From Branchiostoma floridae (Eukaryota; Chordata; Leptocardii; Amphioxiformes; Branchiostomatidae): a stretch of DNA of 64,000 bases. The position numbers and the translations under genes are program-made. The stretch is taken from the NCBI RefSeq assembly GCF_000003815.2, contig NC_049984.1, positions 9,578,398 through 9,642,397 of the forward strand, read 5' to 3'. A model generated the notes under the pieces. It ran no database searches. It had not been told where the DNA came from and saw only the letters and a list, made by a program, of their open reading frames with translations. Shown in pieces: positions 1-11,500 of this stretch (position 1 is its first letter; every line of letters begins with the position of its first letter).

Positions 1-60
1 TTGCATGAAATTTACAAAAGCTCTGAATTTTCATGGAGGTATGAGGTCGCCGAACTCTAG
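1..60. repeat. Terminal fragment of a dispersed repeat family
   Basis: The first 60 bases match the reverse complement of 59476-59535 at nearly every position, up to a shared end (CTAG next to a GTCGCCGAACT motif). Flanking sequence differs beyond that end, so this is the terminus of an interspersed element continuing off the left edge. Other copies are at 13438-13680, 34505-35490 and 59476-60540. No coding capacity is visible. Confidence 0.75.
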
Positions 61-636
61 TTTATTCTGCTTTATATTTCTAATTTCAACAGTGAGATTA
101 AACAATACTGTTCCATGTACATAGAGAAAGCAGTTTCCCCGATTTATACCGAATGTATAACATTGCTGATCAAAATCATGCCCACCGGTGGTATCACAAA
201 ATACCATGAGCACGTCTCCAAACAAGATGACTAAAGTCCTAAGGAAATATTACTAGTAATTGCGCTGTTGTCAATAATTGTCAGTAAGCTGGCAGTGTGA
301 ACATCATTATTTTCAAAGTCTTCATTCCACAGTAGAAATCGTTCGGACAGAATATTACCTTTTCAAGTTATAATTGTATCAACTTCTGTATACATTCATC
401 ACCTTGAGCAACAACAACAACAACAGCATTAACGTTACACCAGGAGCAATACGAGCAGATACAAATGAAGTTAAGAGTCCGATTAAAACATTGCAACACA
501 ACTACCTCACACTGGGGCTGTCCCCATGGAGTCTCGGTCAACTTGACCAAAAGGTTTCAATTCCAGCGAATCTTGTATACAGATTGGTCGCTAGGTTATC
601 GCTTGTGGAGACCTGCCATTGCTGTATGGTACGGCA
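61..636. other. Intergenic stretch, nothing recognised
   Basis: This lies downstream of the IL-17-like gene. It contains a short CAA repeat near 405-428 and no exon or RNA that I can support. Part of it is presumably the cytokine 3' UTR, but I did not find a convincing poly(A) signal close to the stop. Confidence 0.5.
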
Positions 637-1379
637 CTAGCGAGGTTCCGATCCGGCACACGTGAAGCCGATAGTCACGAACTCATACGACTCTTGCCAC
701 TCGCCCTCGCTGTTTTTCCGCAGGACGTTCAGCTCGTAGTCTATCGGGAGGCAGGCGAGGTCGGCCCGAGGCGCCCCCGTGGCGGGGTCGCGGCACCGGG
801 AACCCGTGTACTCCTTCACGGCCACCTTCAGCGTCGACGGGAAACGGTTCGGCTCAACGTTGTCTTCATACCTAGATAAATGAAGAAACACAGTCCATGG
901 TCAAGTCCTTTTTCATCGAGTATATGCTATAATTTGCTTACGTCTAGAGTTAGTCGTGTTCGTGTTCCTATATTGTCATTTTTTTCAAACATGAATCGCG
1001 TCATGATCTATACTGATGATAGAGCTGTTGTCTCTGACTTGATACACCTACAACAAAATGACTGTTACCTCCACTGGCACATAGACCGCTCGTTGTAACC
1101 GTCATCTACAGGTACGGGTGGTTGGGAGAGGTACCGGCCGTGGTGGCGGGGAAGCTCGGCGGGGCTGGCGGTGGGGGTCGGGGCTGTGACATCACGGCGT
1201 CTGCGCGACAAGACCGGTCTATCTTCTCGCTGTGTCAGCTCGTGACGTCTCAAAGCAAGGTCTGTGAAGCCGTCTAAATCTGTACCGGGGGAAGAGAGGG
1301 GCATCCCCTCCGTGGGCCGCAAGGTCTGAAGCAAAGCGACCAAGAAAACGATAACGACTGTCACCTGAAAATAGTTCAA
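637..1379 (-). CDS. IL17-like: IL-17-like secreted cytokine, two exons
   Basis: Exons 1379-1069 and 871-637 join in phase (TGGAG|GTAACA donor, ATCTAG acceptor) to give 181 aa. Residues 1-25 form a signal peptide. A basic RRRR site at 59-62 suggests furin-type cleavage of a propeptide. The C-terminal half has the IL-17 pattern: C101-Q-W, N112-R-F-P, L142-A-C-L-P-I, VLRK (153-156) and the final VTIGFTC (169-175). IL-17s are secreted cystine-knot dimers that signal through IL-17 receptors. Of the two usual knot disulfides, one pair appears absent: the first cysteine of the GCTC motif is F173, and its usual partner position is occupied by other residues. C101 and C144 resemble an extra pair I recall from invertebrate IL-17s. 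The first in-frame ATG gives the signal peptide, supporting this start. The family call is firm; the member is not assignable. Confidence 0.85.
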
Positions 1380-3035
1380 AGTACAGTCAAAATAATAACA
1401 GTAATCCCTATTTCAAGAAATCTGGTGATGTGTATCAAGTGGTCAAGAAAATGTCACACGTCTGCACAAAAGAAATGGCTTAGTAGAGACATTGTTTGAC
1501 AGGTTGCAAGCTACGCCACTGCAATAGGTTACTGTCTCGATTTTCTTACCAAAATGATTCGACACCGACCATGTCATAGGTGTCAATACCATATTGCCAA
1601 CCGACAGGTTAACAGCCGACTTAGCATCCGCTTGTGGATACACATGTGAGAAACAGTTGGAATGACAAATAGAAAAGTACACATGTAAGGAAAGTTGCAT
1701 CATAGAAATATCCCCACTTATAGAAAGATCAACACATGACGAATAAATGATGATGCAGATTTTACATTAAGTCTCATGCCCCGTCATATCTTATTTCATC
1801 ATCATAAACAGGTATTAAATCTACAGAAACCCCAGCAAAATCCCAGAGAAGCAGAAGCTGTACTTACAGAGCTCATGTCGTTGCCGTGTCTTCGCCAAAG
1901 GGAAGAAGTGAATCATTGGACGGAGAAGCAGAACTTTATGGCAAGAATGACTAAGCTCATGCCCGGAAGAATTTTGGGCTTGGTAATTCCAGTATGAGGA
2001 AACGGGTAGCTTCTTGTAAGAAATGCTTGATTAAGTGTACCTTGATTAAGATATTAGCAGAATAAACGCTTTTTTAAGCGGACCAACATGTTAAGAAAGC
2101 AGGAAGCAGGGTGAAACGTGAAGTCAGACCCTTATTGTAGTGAAAGGTGCCCGAGGATAATTGGGAGCGCCTCTGGAACTTTTCAGTCGACACTCACCTG
2201 CTGTAAATAAGAGGAACAGGAAACGATCTACTAAAGATAGAGAACTAGAAGAACTCATTTTGGAACTTTAATTATCCCTATTATAAGACTGTTCCTTCTA
2301 ACGTCTTTTGCTAATCAGGCTGGTGTGTAAATGTCGATCAAGATGTCGCCACAGCGAGTAGATATTCGTCAGGTTATGTGGTGACTTCAATGAGTTTTGA
2401 TAAGTTTTCTTCAAATTCACACACTTTTAGATGTTTGTACCAGTGTGACTACATATATGTACCAGTATGACAACATGTAAGCATACGCTTTATTACATGT
2501 CTATTCATAGCCGTATGATTCGGAAGAAAGGTGTTGGCCTGTTTCGTGTACAGAATATGTATGTTCTGAAAAAAATCAAAATGGCGTCTCTCATGGTAGT
2601 GATCATGTCAAAAAGTTTTACTCAGTCTTTCATGTCACTGTTAGTGACTTTCAATCTTACAAAACGTGTCGCATTATGACTTAGATATTCACAAATGTGG
2701 TTCCCTTCCATCACTCCCCCACCCAAGAACGTCATTAGTTTTGTTCTGCAGTGTACTTTCAGTATTTCATACACGATTCATAATACACGTAATGATTTGC
2801 ACTAGCCAGTTGTTTTATCATTGAATTGATCATGAGCCTCATGTTCATGTAGTCAGAGACCATGAAACACATTGTCTACGAAGAAGGTACACCATTGATC
2901 ATACAACCTCAAATACAAACGACTTGGAGTACATTCCTAATTAGTAAATTCGTCTTTTAACTAGTAAAAAAAGAGAAGTCGTCTGATTTTTTGTTGCTAG
3001 TTAAAGACGAATCTACCTTATGGCTTATCGGTGTA
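1380..3035. other. Intergenic, with weak exon-like blocks only
   Basis: No gene can be assigned. Two blocks look faintly like exons. On the plus strand, 1812-1982 is 57 open codons between an AAACAG acceptor and a TTG|GTAATT donor. On the minus strand, around 1630-1550 an open block ends at a strong TTTTG|GTAAGA donor. Neither resembles a family I know and neither can be linked to another exon, so both may be chance. Confidence 0.3.
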
Positions 3036-3290
3036 AGGTGTACTCTCCAGGCAGATGTTGGTTGGGAAGATTGTGACCTTTGGCACATGTTCCGTTTTCT
3101 GTCCGCACTCCCGACCATAGGGGCAACAGGAGGGACTTCAACACCTTTCTCAAAGAACTGCCCCTCTCCTTGGCCTTTAACATGCGACACGCAGCAGAGG
3201 TTGATGAGGAGTGCCGATAGAAAATGCGACATCATGATAGAAAAGTCATAGTCTTCCCCACCAACATCTGCTTGGAGAGAAGTGAGATGA
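3036..3290. repeat. Imperfect inverted duplication
   Basis: Plus-strand sequence from about 3036 to 3130 reappears in reverse complement from about 3290 down to 3190. Shared landmarks include CAGATGTTGGT, GGGAAGA and TTTCTRTCSGCACTCC. The arms are diverged (roughly 80% by eye) and the spacer is short. The right arm overlaps the thrombospondin-like exon described next, so one arm may be a duplicated and flipped exon. Confidence 0.55.
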
Positions 3291-3544
3291 ACCCAGGTGA
3301 CACTAGATTGCAGGCCACGTTGTTAACGCTTGGGCAAGTTTCAATGGTAGGAAGCTCGTGGCAGTCGGTGCCGTCTCCTACAATGCAACAGTCAGAATTC
3401 GTAGAAAAACCGGACCAAGGTGACGTAATAATGTATCAGCTGACCCTGATAAGGGTGGGAGGGGCAGGGGAAATGGCACTTACCCTCGCAGAGAACAGAT
3501 TGACGCACCCAGTCTCTTAAATATATTCCTCTGTGACGTACCAG
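3232..3544 (-). CDS. Possible thrombospondin-1-like exons, partial gene
   Basis: Two minus-strand blocks join in phase. 3544-3484 follows a TTTGACAG acceptor and ends at a GTAAGT donor. The block from 3377 follows a CATTGTAG acceptor and stays open to a TGA at 3234-3232. The joined reading has cysteines spaced like the end of a TSP1 repeat (CEGDGTDC, then ETCP and VAC a few residues later). TSP1 repeats are extracellular adhesion or matrix modules. No upstream exons with the usual W-x-x-W core were found, and the end of the second exon is uncertain. It could be a remnant or a coincidence. Confidence 0.25.
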
Positions 3545-5600
3545 CTGTCAAAGAGTCCATTATAGTTTGTGTTCACTTTCAAGACTGACGACAAGTTTGT
3601 ATTGGGGCTCTCCTTCTATCAAAGAAGATGTTGGACGGGGAAATGGCTGTCTTAAATGTGTGGAAGCGAGCAAACGTTACTATTTACAATTCTATCATCT
3701 GCTTGTAGATTTTAAGGCCTTGAATGGTGGTACATAGAAGTATAAAGCGTGTACAATAATCCTACGGAAGAGGTCCTGTAATTGTTCTATGCCAAACGTC
3801 CTGTTCTGACTACAGAATATCCTGGCGACTTTCGATTAAACTGCAAATACACTGTATTCAATGTCCCACTAGGATAGCCCCAAGCTATTTTTGCAAGAAC
3901 GGGTAGAAAAATGCGAGTCATTAAATGATCCAGACTTAAGATTTACATCCCCACAAAAGCTGTTAAACGAACACTGACTGTGGCGTATCAAGAAGGTTTA
4001 AGTCCCATCTTAACCCTGTTCTTTATTTAAACTTTAAGATCGCATGTGCCGAAATTTGGTCCCCACACCCAGGGGGTAGATACAGTGGAGGAATGCAGGA
4101 ATGACATGGACCGTCGATCATAGGGCCCGGTCCTTGTGATGACCTTATTAAGCTGTCATCGTGCCCCAACCTCGGATTGGCACTTTCTTAGTAGTGGTGT
4201 CGCCTTTAACGACACTCCTTCTACATATAACTAACAAGTCAAGATGTCAATCTTCGGAGGAAACTTCATTGATGCCCTGATAAGAAGAAGCCGATGCCAA
4301 TCTTCGATGAAACCCATTGAAAGAATCGCAAGACGAAATAAAAAGCACAGCTGGGTTAATGTGATGCCGGTAGGGTTTGGGAAATTACTACAGAGTATGT
4401 TAATGAACAGTGATAGACAAGACGTCCTTAGATGTAGTATACCTCATTTGTGTAGAAAGATGATAAGCTTCGGGAAAAAAATTCAATCTATTCCAATGCT
4501 TTTATTTCAGGGAGTAAAAATCTTTTAACAAGTCTGCAAATTATCAGTACTTTTCTGCGTTAAGTGTGTGTCTGATCATTTCTTGAAGGCAACTGTCTGC
4601 TGATGCTATAGATCCCATCCTTCATTCGTAACAGATAAAGGATTTCATCTCCTCGCTTCAGAAGTCCCTTTGTGAGTTAATTAATGTCTTTATCGTCGTG
4701 TTGGTCGATTCCAACTGCAATCTATATTCGCAATGAGAGGCTGTCAACTTCTCTCCCAGCAGGGGCTAAGCAATATTGTCGTGATGTATGGAAAGTACGC
4801 CGCATCTGTGTCTGCAATGCTAGCAGACGTACTTTTTTCCATTTAACCAAGGTTTACTAATTGCAAAAATTGCGACGCGTTAGCAAAAGATCAAATGCGA
4901 TCTGAATGGCATCTAATGTAGTGCATATTGTGAATATATACTTTGAAAACGCTAGTATGAAAAAGAAAAAATAAAGATATTTGATGTCACGAACCCATAG
5001 CCTCGAATAGATGCTGTCTTTTATCATCGTAATAATGTATCAAACGTTATAATAGACTTAGATCTACATCTATCTATCTATATAGGTAGATAATAGGTAG
5101 ATAGATGTAGATAAAGGGAGAGATTTAGATATATTTAGATATAGAGAGTTAGAGGTATAGAAATATTACCAAAGGACTAATATATATGTAAGTGTCACAT
5201 TGATAAAGATACAAAAGTGCCAACTGGCGTCTCGTCTACATTCTCTTCTTTCCTCAGATGTTATCTTTTTCATCAGACATGGATAATTGGCGTCACTACA
5301 AGCACATCAACAGCCCATCCGACAGCCATGGATCTGCCCTGCATGTTTGACAAGTTAGGGCAAATGTAGATACTTATCATCAATGTGCCCCTGCACATGA
5401 TACCAAATATGTGGGGTACTACAGTACAGGGAAACTTTAGATGCGACGAGAGACTCCGTACTGCCGTAAGTGTAGTACGCACTCCTTCTTTGTGGTCGGC
5501 ATGCAAAGGGAAGCCTTTATCATGCTCGACTATTTATCTATAGAATTAAACCCCGCCAGACAGAACACAGCCGGAGGCCAAGTCAGAAAGATGAATTACT
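3545..5600. other. Intergenic stretch without a supported gene
   Basis: Short open frames occur (for example 4244-4528, plus) but show no domain, signal peptide or linked splice sites. 5061-5112 is a tetranucleotide-rich hairpin whose two arms contain ATCTACATCTATCTATC and its complement. I see no RNA gene. Confidence 0.45.
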
Positions 5601-5604
5601 TTCT

Positions 5605-5618
5605 CTTTATACCACGTG
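5605..5618 (+). promoter_or_regulatory. Possible TATA-like box with adjacent E-box
   Basis: CTTTATAC is followed directly by CACGTG (5613-5618), about 145 bases before the ATG at 5761. Position and pairing fit a core promoter for the following single-exon gene, but no start site is proven. Confidence 0.35.
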
Positions 5619-5760
5619 ACACATCTAGTTTACGTCAGTCACTAGTGACGACCACAAAACCATGGCCTGGCGGTTGGACAGACCAGTGCCCACCACAGGC
5701 CTGAGCTGGACACTATAGTATACCCGACTTTGGAATGAAGGTGTAGACAAACGTGTCAGC

Positions 5761-6507
5761 ATGGAAGAGAAGGATTCCCCCCCAAACCACGCGGATCTTG
5801 TCATGCTAGAGTCCGACGACCTCCATCTTCCCGACGAGTTGGACCGACTGGACATTGATTTTACCGAAGGTTTCATCGGTGACAGGGAGTTAGACCATGC
5901 TCAGCCTGATTGTGCGGAACATTGTGACTGTGACGGAGTGGTCGATGCATGGGCAATCGCGCAGGTGTTAAAGCCGTGCACCCACTGTGTGGACAAGATG
6001 CAGATGGCAAACAGTAGCTCATGTGGCAGCCGCGGAGAATCATCCAGCGACCGCCATTCTTCCGCCAAAATAGGGGATCTTTCCGGCATCAAATCCACCG
6101 AACTGTGCGAACAAATGTCTGCCAACAACAGCAATGAATACGGAGACCTGTCAACATTTCCTTTGGACGGGAGCGAAGAGCAGAGCTCCTGGTCAGAGAC
6201 GTGCAGTGGGTGCACACTGTGTGACGCTGAGTTCGACTTGGACCTCATCTCTCTGTTCACACATGCCGGTAGTGACCTAGCACATTTACCGGACAAGGCC
6301 GTCTCGGCAGAAGAAATGGTCGCAGTGTGGGTACAACAGTGCTCAGAACGACCGTCATGTTTCCCGAGAACCTGTTTTTATGGGTACAAGTTTAGGAACG
6401 TTTTGAAGACGGCGTTGGAGAATACACTACTCCGAAAGGTCAAGGGGAAGTTACGGCGGCCTAAGCAGCAGAAACGTTGCTCTCCAATGGTTGACGACTT
6501 GGCATAA
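5761..6507 (+). CDS. Uncharacterised acidic protein, single exon, 248 aa
   Basis: The open frame is preceded by an in-frame stop at 5716-5718. It begins at an ATG with A at -3 and G at +4, so the start is well defined. The N-terminal ~45 residues are strongly acidic and leucine-rich, like a transactivation or protein-binding segment. Residues ~50-160 are low complexity, rich in Ser, Asp and Cys, with several CxxC-like pairs. The C-terminal ~70 residues alternate hydrophobic and basic positions and end in a Lys/Arg-rich stretch that could be a nuclear localisation signal or bind nucleic acid. An ATTAAA signal lies at 6699-6704. I recognise no family. The defined start, length and flanking signals argue that it is real; absence of introns also allows a retrogene origin. 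Confidence 0.55.
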   Translation: MEEKDSPPNHADLVMLESDDLHLPDELDRLDIDFTEGFIGDRELDHAQPDCAEHCDCDGVVDAWAIAQVLKPCTHCVDKMQMANSSSCGSRGESSSDRHSSAKIGDLSGIKSTELCEQMSANNSNEYGDLSTFPLDGSEEQSSWSETCSGCTLCDAEFDLDLISLFTHAGSDLAHLPDKAVSAEEMVAVWVQQCSERPSCFPRTCFYGYKFRNVLKTALENTLLRKVKGKLRRPKQQKRCSPMVDDLA

Positions 6508-6698
6508 CTGTCCGACATAAATGCGGAAGAGTAAGGACTTATTGAATTGCTTATCCAGTTTTGTTCGTCGTACTTGAGATGACCTAATGCCGATCACTCA
6601 AACTAACCTATTTGGAAGCAAACGAGATTCCGTCGAATAGAAATGTGTTAAGAAGTGTAAGTTTAACCAGGTGTTGCCTCAATTATGTATTTATAGCC

Positions 6699-6704
6699 AT
6701 TAAA
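6699..6704 (+). promoter_or_regulatory. Poly(A) signal (ATTAAA)
   Basis: This common variant hexamer lies about 190 bases after the stop codon of the 5761-6507 gene, on the same strand. Confidence 0.4.
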
Positions 6705-6861
6705 ACGGCAGAACAAAATGTACATGTGCAGTGATGCCACTGAATTTGGGGAAAACTCAAAATATATAAATCACTTCGCAATGTCTTGCAACGTGTTGTG
6801 TTTGACTGCGGTCTTGTTCTTTACCCCTGTGAAAATGTACGTAACATTATACTTTCCATCA

Positions 6862-6940
6862 TGTGTGTGTATGCGTGTGTACGTGTATGTGTGTGTGTGT
6901 GTAAGTATGTGGTGTGTGTGTGTGTGTGTGTGTGTATGTG
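6862..6940. repeat. Imperfect (GT)n microsatellite
   Basis: Alternating GT with scattered A and C interruptions. Long open frames through it are artefacts of the dinucleotide pattern. Confidence 0.9.
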
Positions 6941-7616
6941 TTTGCCTCCGACCTTGGTGCTTCAGGATAACTGCCGTTTATTGTATCTTTTGTCCTTGTA
7001 ATGCCGTGGTCTTGTTAACTAGTGTTATGGGCATGGAACCTACATGCTTTGGCAAGACCTTGTTGTCACGACATACTAGTACTAGTAGTCAGTTCTAGAT
7101 CTTCCACAATTGGCCTAATTGGCCGTCACTCCTTAATGACAAACACGGGTGGACATCTGGAAAAATTATACGGCATGGACTCACCCCCTGCCGAGGATAA
7201 TTACACGCATCAACACTACCTTAAGTGGCATTTAAACTACATAAGTGGTCGGCAGACAAACTCAGCTGTTGCAGTACAACAGTGGTGTTTTTCCAAAATC
7301 ACCAGTAGGTGGTATATCTTTTATAAACACGGTTTCTGTTTTTACTTTGTTGTATTCTTTTTTGTGGGACAGCTATGTGAGTTTCGTATCTACTACGGAT
7401 ATGGTTGTATTCCATCTCATTTCAAATTTTGGAGTATTCTAGACCGGTCGACCAATCGTTACTATTCATGAAAGGGTGAAAATGACAATTACCACCCTTT
7501 TTTGAAAATGTGAAAGCAATTTAAGCATAGATGTAGTGCTACAAACACAACAATAAAAAAACATGTCAAAATTGTCTATACTTTGCACAAATGCTGTACA
7601 TATGATCAAAGTAACA
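6941..7616. other. Intergenic stretch, nothing recognised
   Basis: Open frames on both strands lack codon bias, domains and splice context. No RNA gene or element end is apparent. Confidence 0.4.
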
Positions 7617-8560
7617 CGTATTCACTTATGCGAGAGGAAGTTGTGAAAATTGCTACAATTAGTATACCCCCTACCAGCAAAGATTATGTAGCTTAAGCCT
7701 ACATTTGTACAACAGGCCCATAAAAATGATATATGTGCCACGTGAAGTGCCACGTGAGACCATGAAATAGTTACATTATTGGTCTTCTCCACACATGTTG
7801 TGTGATCATAGTAGAACGTATTCAATACAACGAAAGGAAAGTCCTTATGTGAAAATTGCTACAATTAGTCTACCCTCTACCAGCAAATATTATTTGGATC
7901 AATCCTACAGGTCAATAGAATGAAGTATGTACCACATGAAGTAACAAATGAGGCCAGAAAATAGGCACAATACTGTTACTTTGCACACATGTTGTGTGAT
8001 CACAGTAGAACGTATTCAATGCAACGAGAGGGAGTTCCTTATGTAAAAATTGCTACAAATAGTATACCCCCTACCAGCAAGTATTATTTGGCTCAATCCT
8101 AAAAAGGCCCATAAAATGAAGTATGTGCCAAGTAAAGTGCCATATGAGGACACGAAATAGGCACATGTTCTACTGTTTTCTTTTGCACACATGTGATGAT
8201 AGTAGAATGTATTCAATACAATTACGAGAAGAAGATACTCATGAAAATTGCTACAATTAGTATACCCCCTACTTGCGAAGATCATGTAGCTAAAGCCTAT
8301 AACAGGTCCATAAAAATGATGTATGTGCCACGTGAAGTGCCATGTGAAGCCATGAAATGGGCACATGTACTACTGTTTTTTTGCACACGTGTGGTGTGTG
8401 ATCACATGTAGAGCGTATTCAATATAGCGAGAAGTTACTCACGTGAAAATTGCTGCAATTAGTATACCCCCTACCAGCAAGTATTATTTACCTTAATCCT
8501 ACAGGTCAATAAAAATGAAGTATGTACCACGTGAAGAACCATGTCAGGCCATGAAAAATA
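7617..8560. repeat. Tandem repeat, about five ~200-bp units
   Basis: Unit starts marked by YGTATTCA fall at 7617, 7817, 8011, 8209 and 8414, giving spacings of 200, 194, 198 and 205. Each unit contains AAAATTGCTACAA, then TATACCCCCTACCAGCAA, then a CACGTGAAGTGCC-like block and a TTGCACACATG block. The units are diverged and no stable open frame runs across them, so this is a satellite-like array rather than a coding repeat. Confidence 0.9.
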
Positions 8561-11500
8561 GGTTTATTACTGAAACAATCTTATCTGTTGAAAATAGCCC
8601 CCTCTGGGGCAATGTCCCCGATGGCAATGTCCCGGATGCAATAGCTTATGTGGCCTAGTAGGGTGGACTGTTAACGTCATAATCATCCATCTCTTTGTCA
8701 GATATTGTCTGGGTGGTTATAAACAACAAAATGCATGACAGGTAAGTCCAATTTTGTCGGAATGTGACCCCGGAAAGCAAACAGTGTGCGGCAGGGCTGT
8801 TGAATGACAGCAACAGAAGTCGGCATTAAGATTTCTGTGTAGTAATATGCTATTCGCTGCTACCATACAGACGGGGAGAGGGGGTCGGCTAAAGTCTCCA
8901 GGCAGATTTACCGGTGCCAAGGGAGTCAGCCGGGCACCGGCCAGCTTTGATGCTATCATATCAGTAGATTGACGACCATTGCAGGAACGTTATCTAACCA
9001 ATAGCGTGTATGCTTGAACATACTGCTGAGGGCATATATATTTAGACACACAATACACAGTACAGCCGCTGAGAAGTGTAAGAAAACAGCCGGTGATTTT
9101 CCTCCGATTAACGCGACTGTCTCTCCCGCATCGTCTTATGTTACGAGTTAATTATACGTTTGGTGACGGCGGATCAACAAGTGGCGTGACAAACTGGATT
9201 CATCTAGATTCCAGGACTGCTTACGTCACCATCGGTCCATCTTCCGGTAAAATCCCGTCTCTCCAAGTGGTCAGTTTCAGGTCATGACCTTGATGTGTCC
9301 GTGACCATGACCTCTCGTGTGCAGAGGACATTTAGGTCCAATTTTCTTAGAAAGGAAAGTTCGACGGACGTTCAACGACCACATTGAACCCAACAGCTGT
9401 CCAATTTCCATCTCTAGTTTGGACGAACTCCAGTAGATGTGAGCGATCGAAGTTAACATTGAACTCGAACATGTTGGCATCAATATTTCGTACGATCAAC
9501 CTCCTGAATAAATTCCCCGTGCTTGTAATGGCACCATAACGCCATGTTTCTGTCACACGTCAGCCCTTCATAATTAATTGGTCATGGGGAATGAATGATT
9601 ATGTCTCACTGTATGCCTCAAATTTCAAGCGGTTGTCTTTCAGATAGAGTATGCGGCATTAATTATTGGAGGTTGCTTTATAGTCCATCTATCATTGTTG
9701 TATATGGCTCGTTAGTCATGATCTCAGCTGGCCTGTCACAGTCATTTCTGATGTCTCAAGTTCACACTAAAAATCAAAAACCGATAGTTGTCATGACATG
9801 TGGACGTCATGTTGTGAACATGCAAATGGCATCTGGATCGAGACTAGTCCGCGAATCTGGTTTGTGCTGGATACGTCCAGAAATAGCAAATGCGGAGCTT
9901 CATGAGTTCATCCTCGATACGACCGTAGGTGGCACGTACACATGCCCGAAAAAGCATAACGGAAGCGTACATATGGCAATTAATCAGTGAGCTATCTGTC
10001 ACTGTCCGTACTGCCGATACCAAATTAAAACTCCCTTAAAGTTTGACGAAAATATCCGTACATTATTGTACAGAGATAATCACATTCACCGCTACGTACA
10101 ACGGTGTTTTCGTGTCTTTGACCATGTGCAAATGTACTTAGAAGTAACCACAGAAGCAGATCCGCATGTTGTACTTGGATAACCGGCAGTTTCTGGTTTC
10201 ATACGTCAGACTACGTACCGATATGACTACCCAGGAACGCTAACCAGATGCCAGGGGCTATCTAGTTACAAGGCGACTATAAATAAAGGTCTGCCCTACA
10301 CGTTCTTTAGTCCGTGGTGAACTTGTTGATGAACAAGCAACAGAGGGTTGTCAGGGCCAGTCCACGGGAAGAGAGACGGTTGTGCTAATCTTCAGACTCC
10401 ATAAGCAGAAAGTGCCAGGCGTGATTGTTTACATCGGTACGTCATTTAGTATCTACGGGGCATTACGTGCTTTTCGTCATCACGGGTGGACAAACGTATT
10501 GTATTGGAAGGGGTTCAGCGTAGGATGTTATTTCTGGCACAACACATTTCTCCACACCCACAAATGGAGCCATCTTCAATAGTCGGTGTGTTCTCAAAAC
10601 GCGATTGAACGTAATATTGCCCATGCATACTTCATATGTGTATCTTTCACAATGGCGTACTGACAGGAACATCCTGTCAACATGCCAATACTTGTAGTAG
10701 AAAGATCCCATTGATAGGATCACACAGGAATTAGTTTGCATCAGTCTTATTTGTATGTTCGTTATTTAGCGGTAGCTTGTAGGTTCCATTCCTTGAAGTT
10801 ATACTCTCTTTTATCTTTTTCTGTACCATCTTACTGGATCATAATCAAGGTAAGGGGTTAGGGTTGTATGTCAGGATCATGAGGTGCTATTCACAACATC
10901 ATCAAAGGCTGTAACTAGCTAGGGTAATCTTTGATTGGCTCCTGACAAATTTCTGTAAACAGTTCAAGAAAGTTTTATTGACATGGAAAATCTGAATAGA
11001 AACTTTTTTTTTTCAAATAGAAAAATCTTTTTGACAGAAACATCCTCTAAATGCTGAAAATAGAATTCGTAGGAACGTGCTGTCAATAGCCTCAGCCGTT
11101 TTACTACACCACACTCTCTATATTCAACGTGTTGATATACTTACATTTATTTCGCGTCCGTCAGTATTACACATTAGAAATAATAAGGAAGAAGTCTGTC
11201 TAAAATGGAAACCCTTGATAGTTGCAATGTTTGCTGTAATACCGTTATATCGATGGCATGTCAGTTCCATACTTTCAACGCTGTGGATGTACAACTCCAG
11301 TATGAACAGGCCGCGTAACCAGTGCATTGGTTGAACCAACAAAGTCGTACAAAAGGCTTTCTAGGTAAGGCCTACCATTCTCAATGTTGATGGTAGAAAA
11401 AAATGGATTCGTGTGGTGCAGTCCTTGCAATGTTAGTATCACACAAATCCTTTGCAATTTTCCCGAAATGGAAACAATCCTATATGGTATTCTTTGGTCA

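Noticed and set aside
2957-3235. Minus-strand frame starting with a signal-peptide-like segment, considered as a second IL-17-like first exon
   Set aside because: It lies inside the inverted duplication, no IL-17 second exon was found downstream, and the resemblance is limited to a short Ser-Ala-Trp-Arg ending.
4020-4240. Stretch resembling a structured RNA or retroelement fragment
   Set aside because: I could not fold a convincing tRNA or match element ends, so no feature is claimed.
5901-6296. 131-codon minus-strand open frame
   Set aside because: It is a shadow of the 5761-6507 gene, without start context or motifs.
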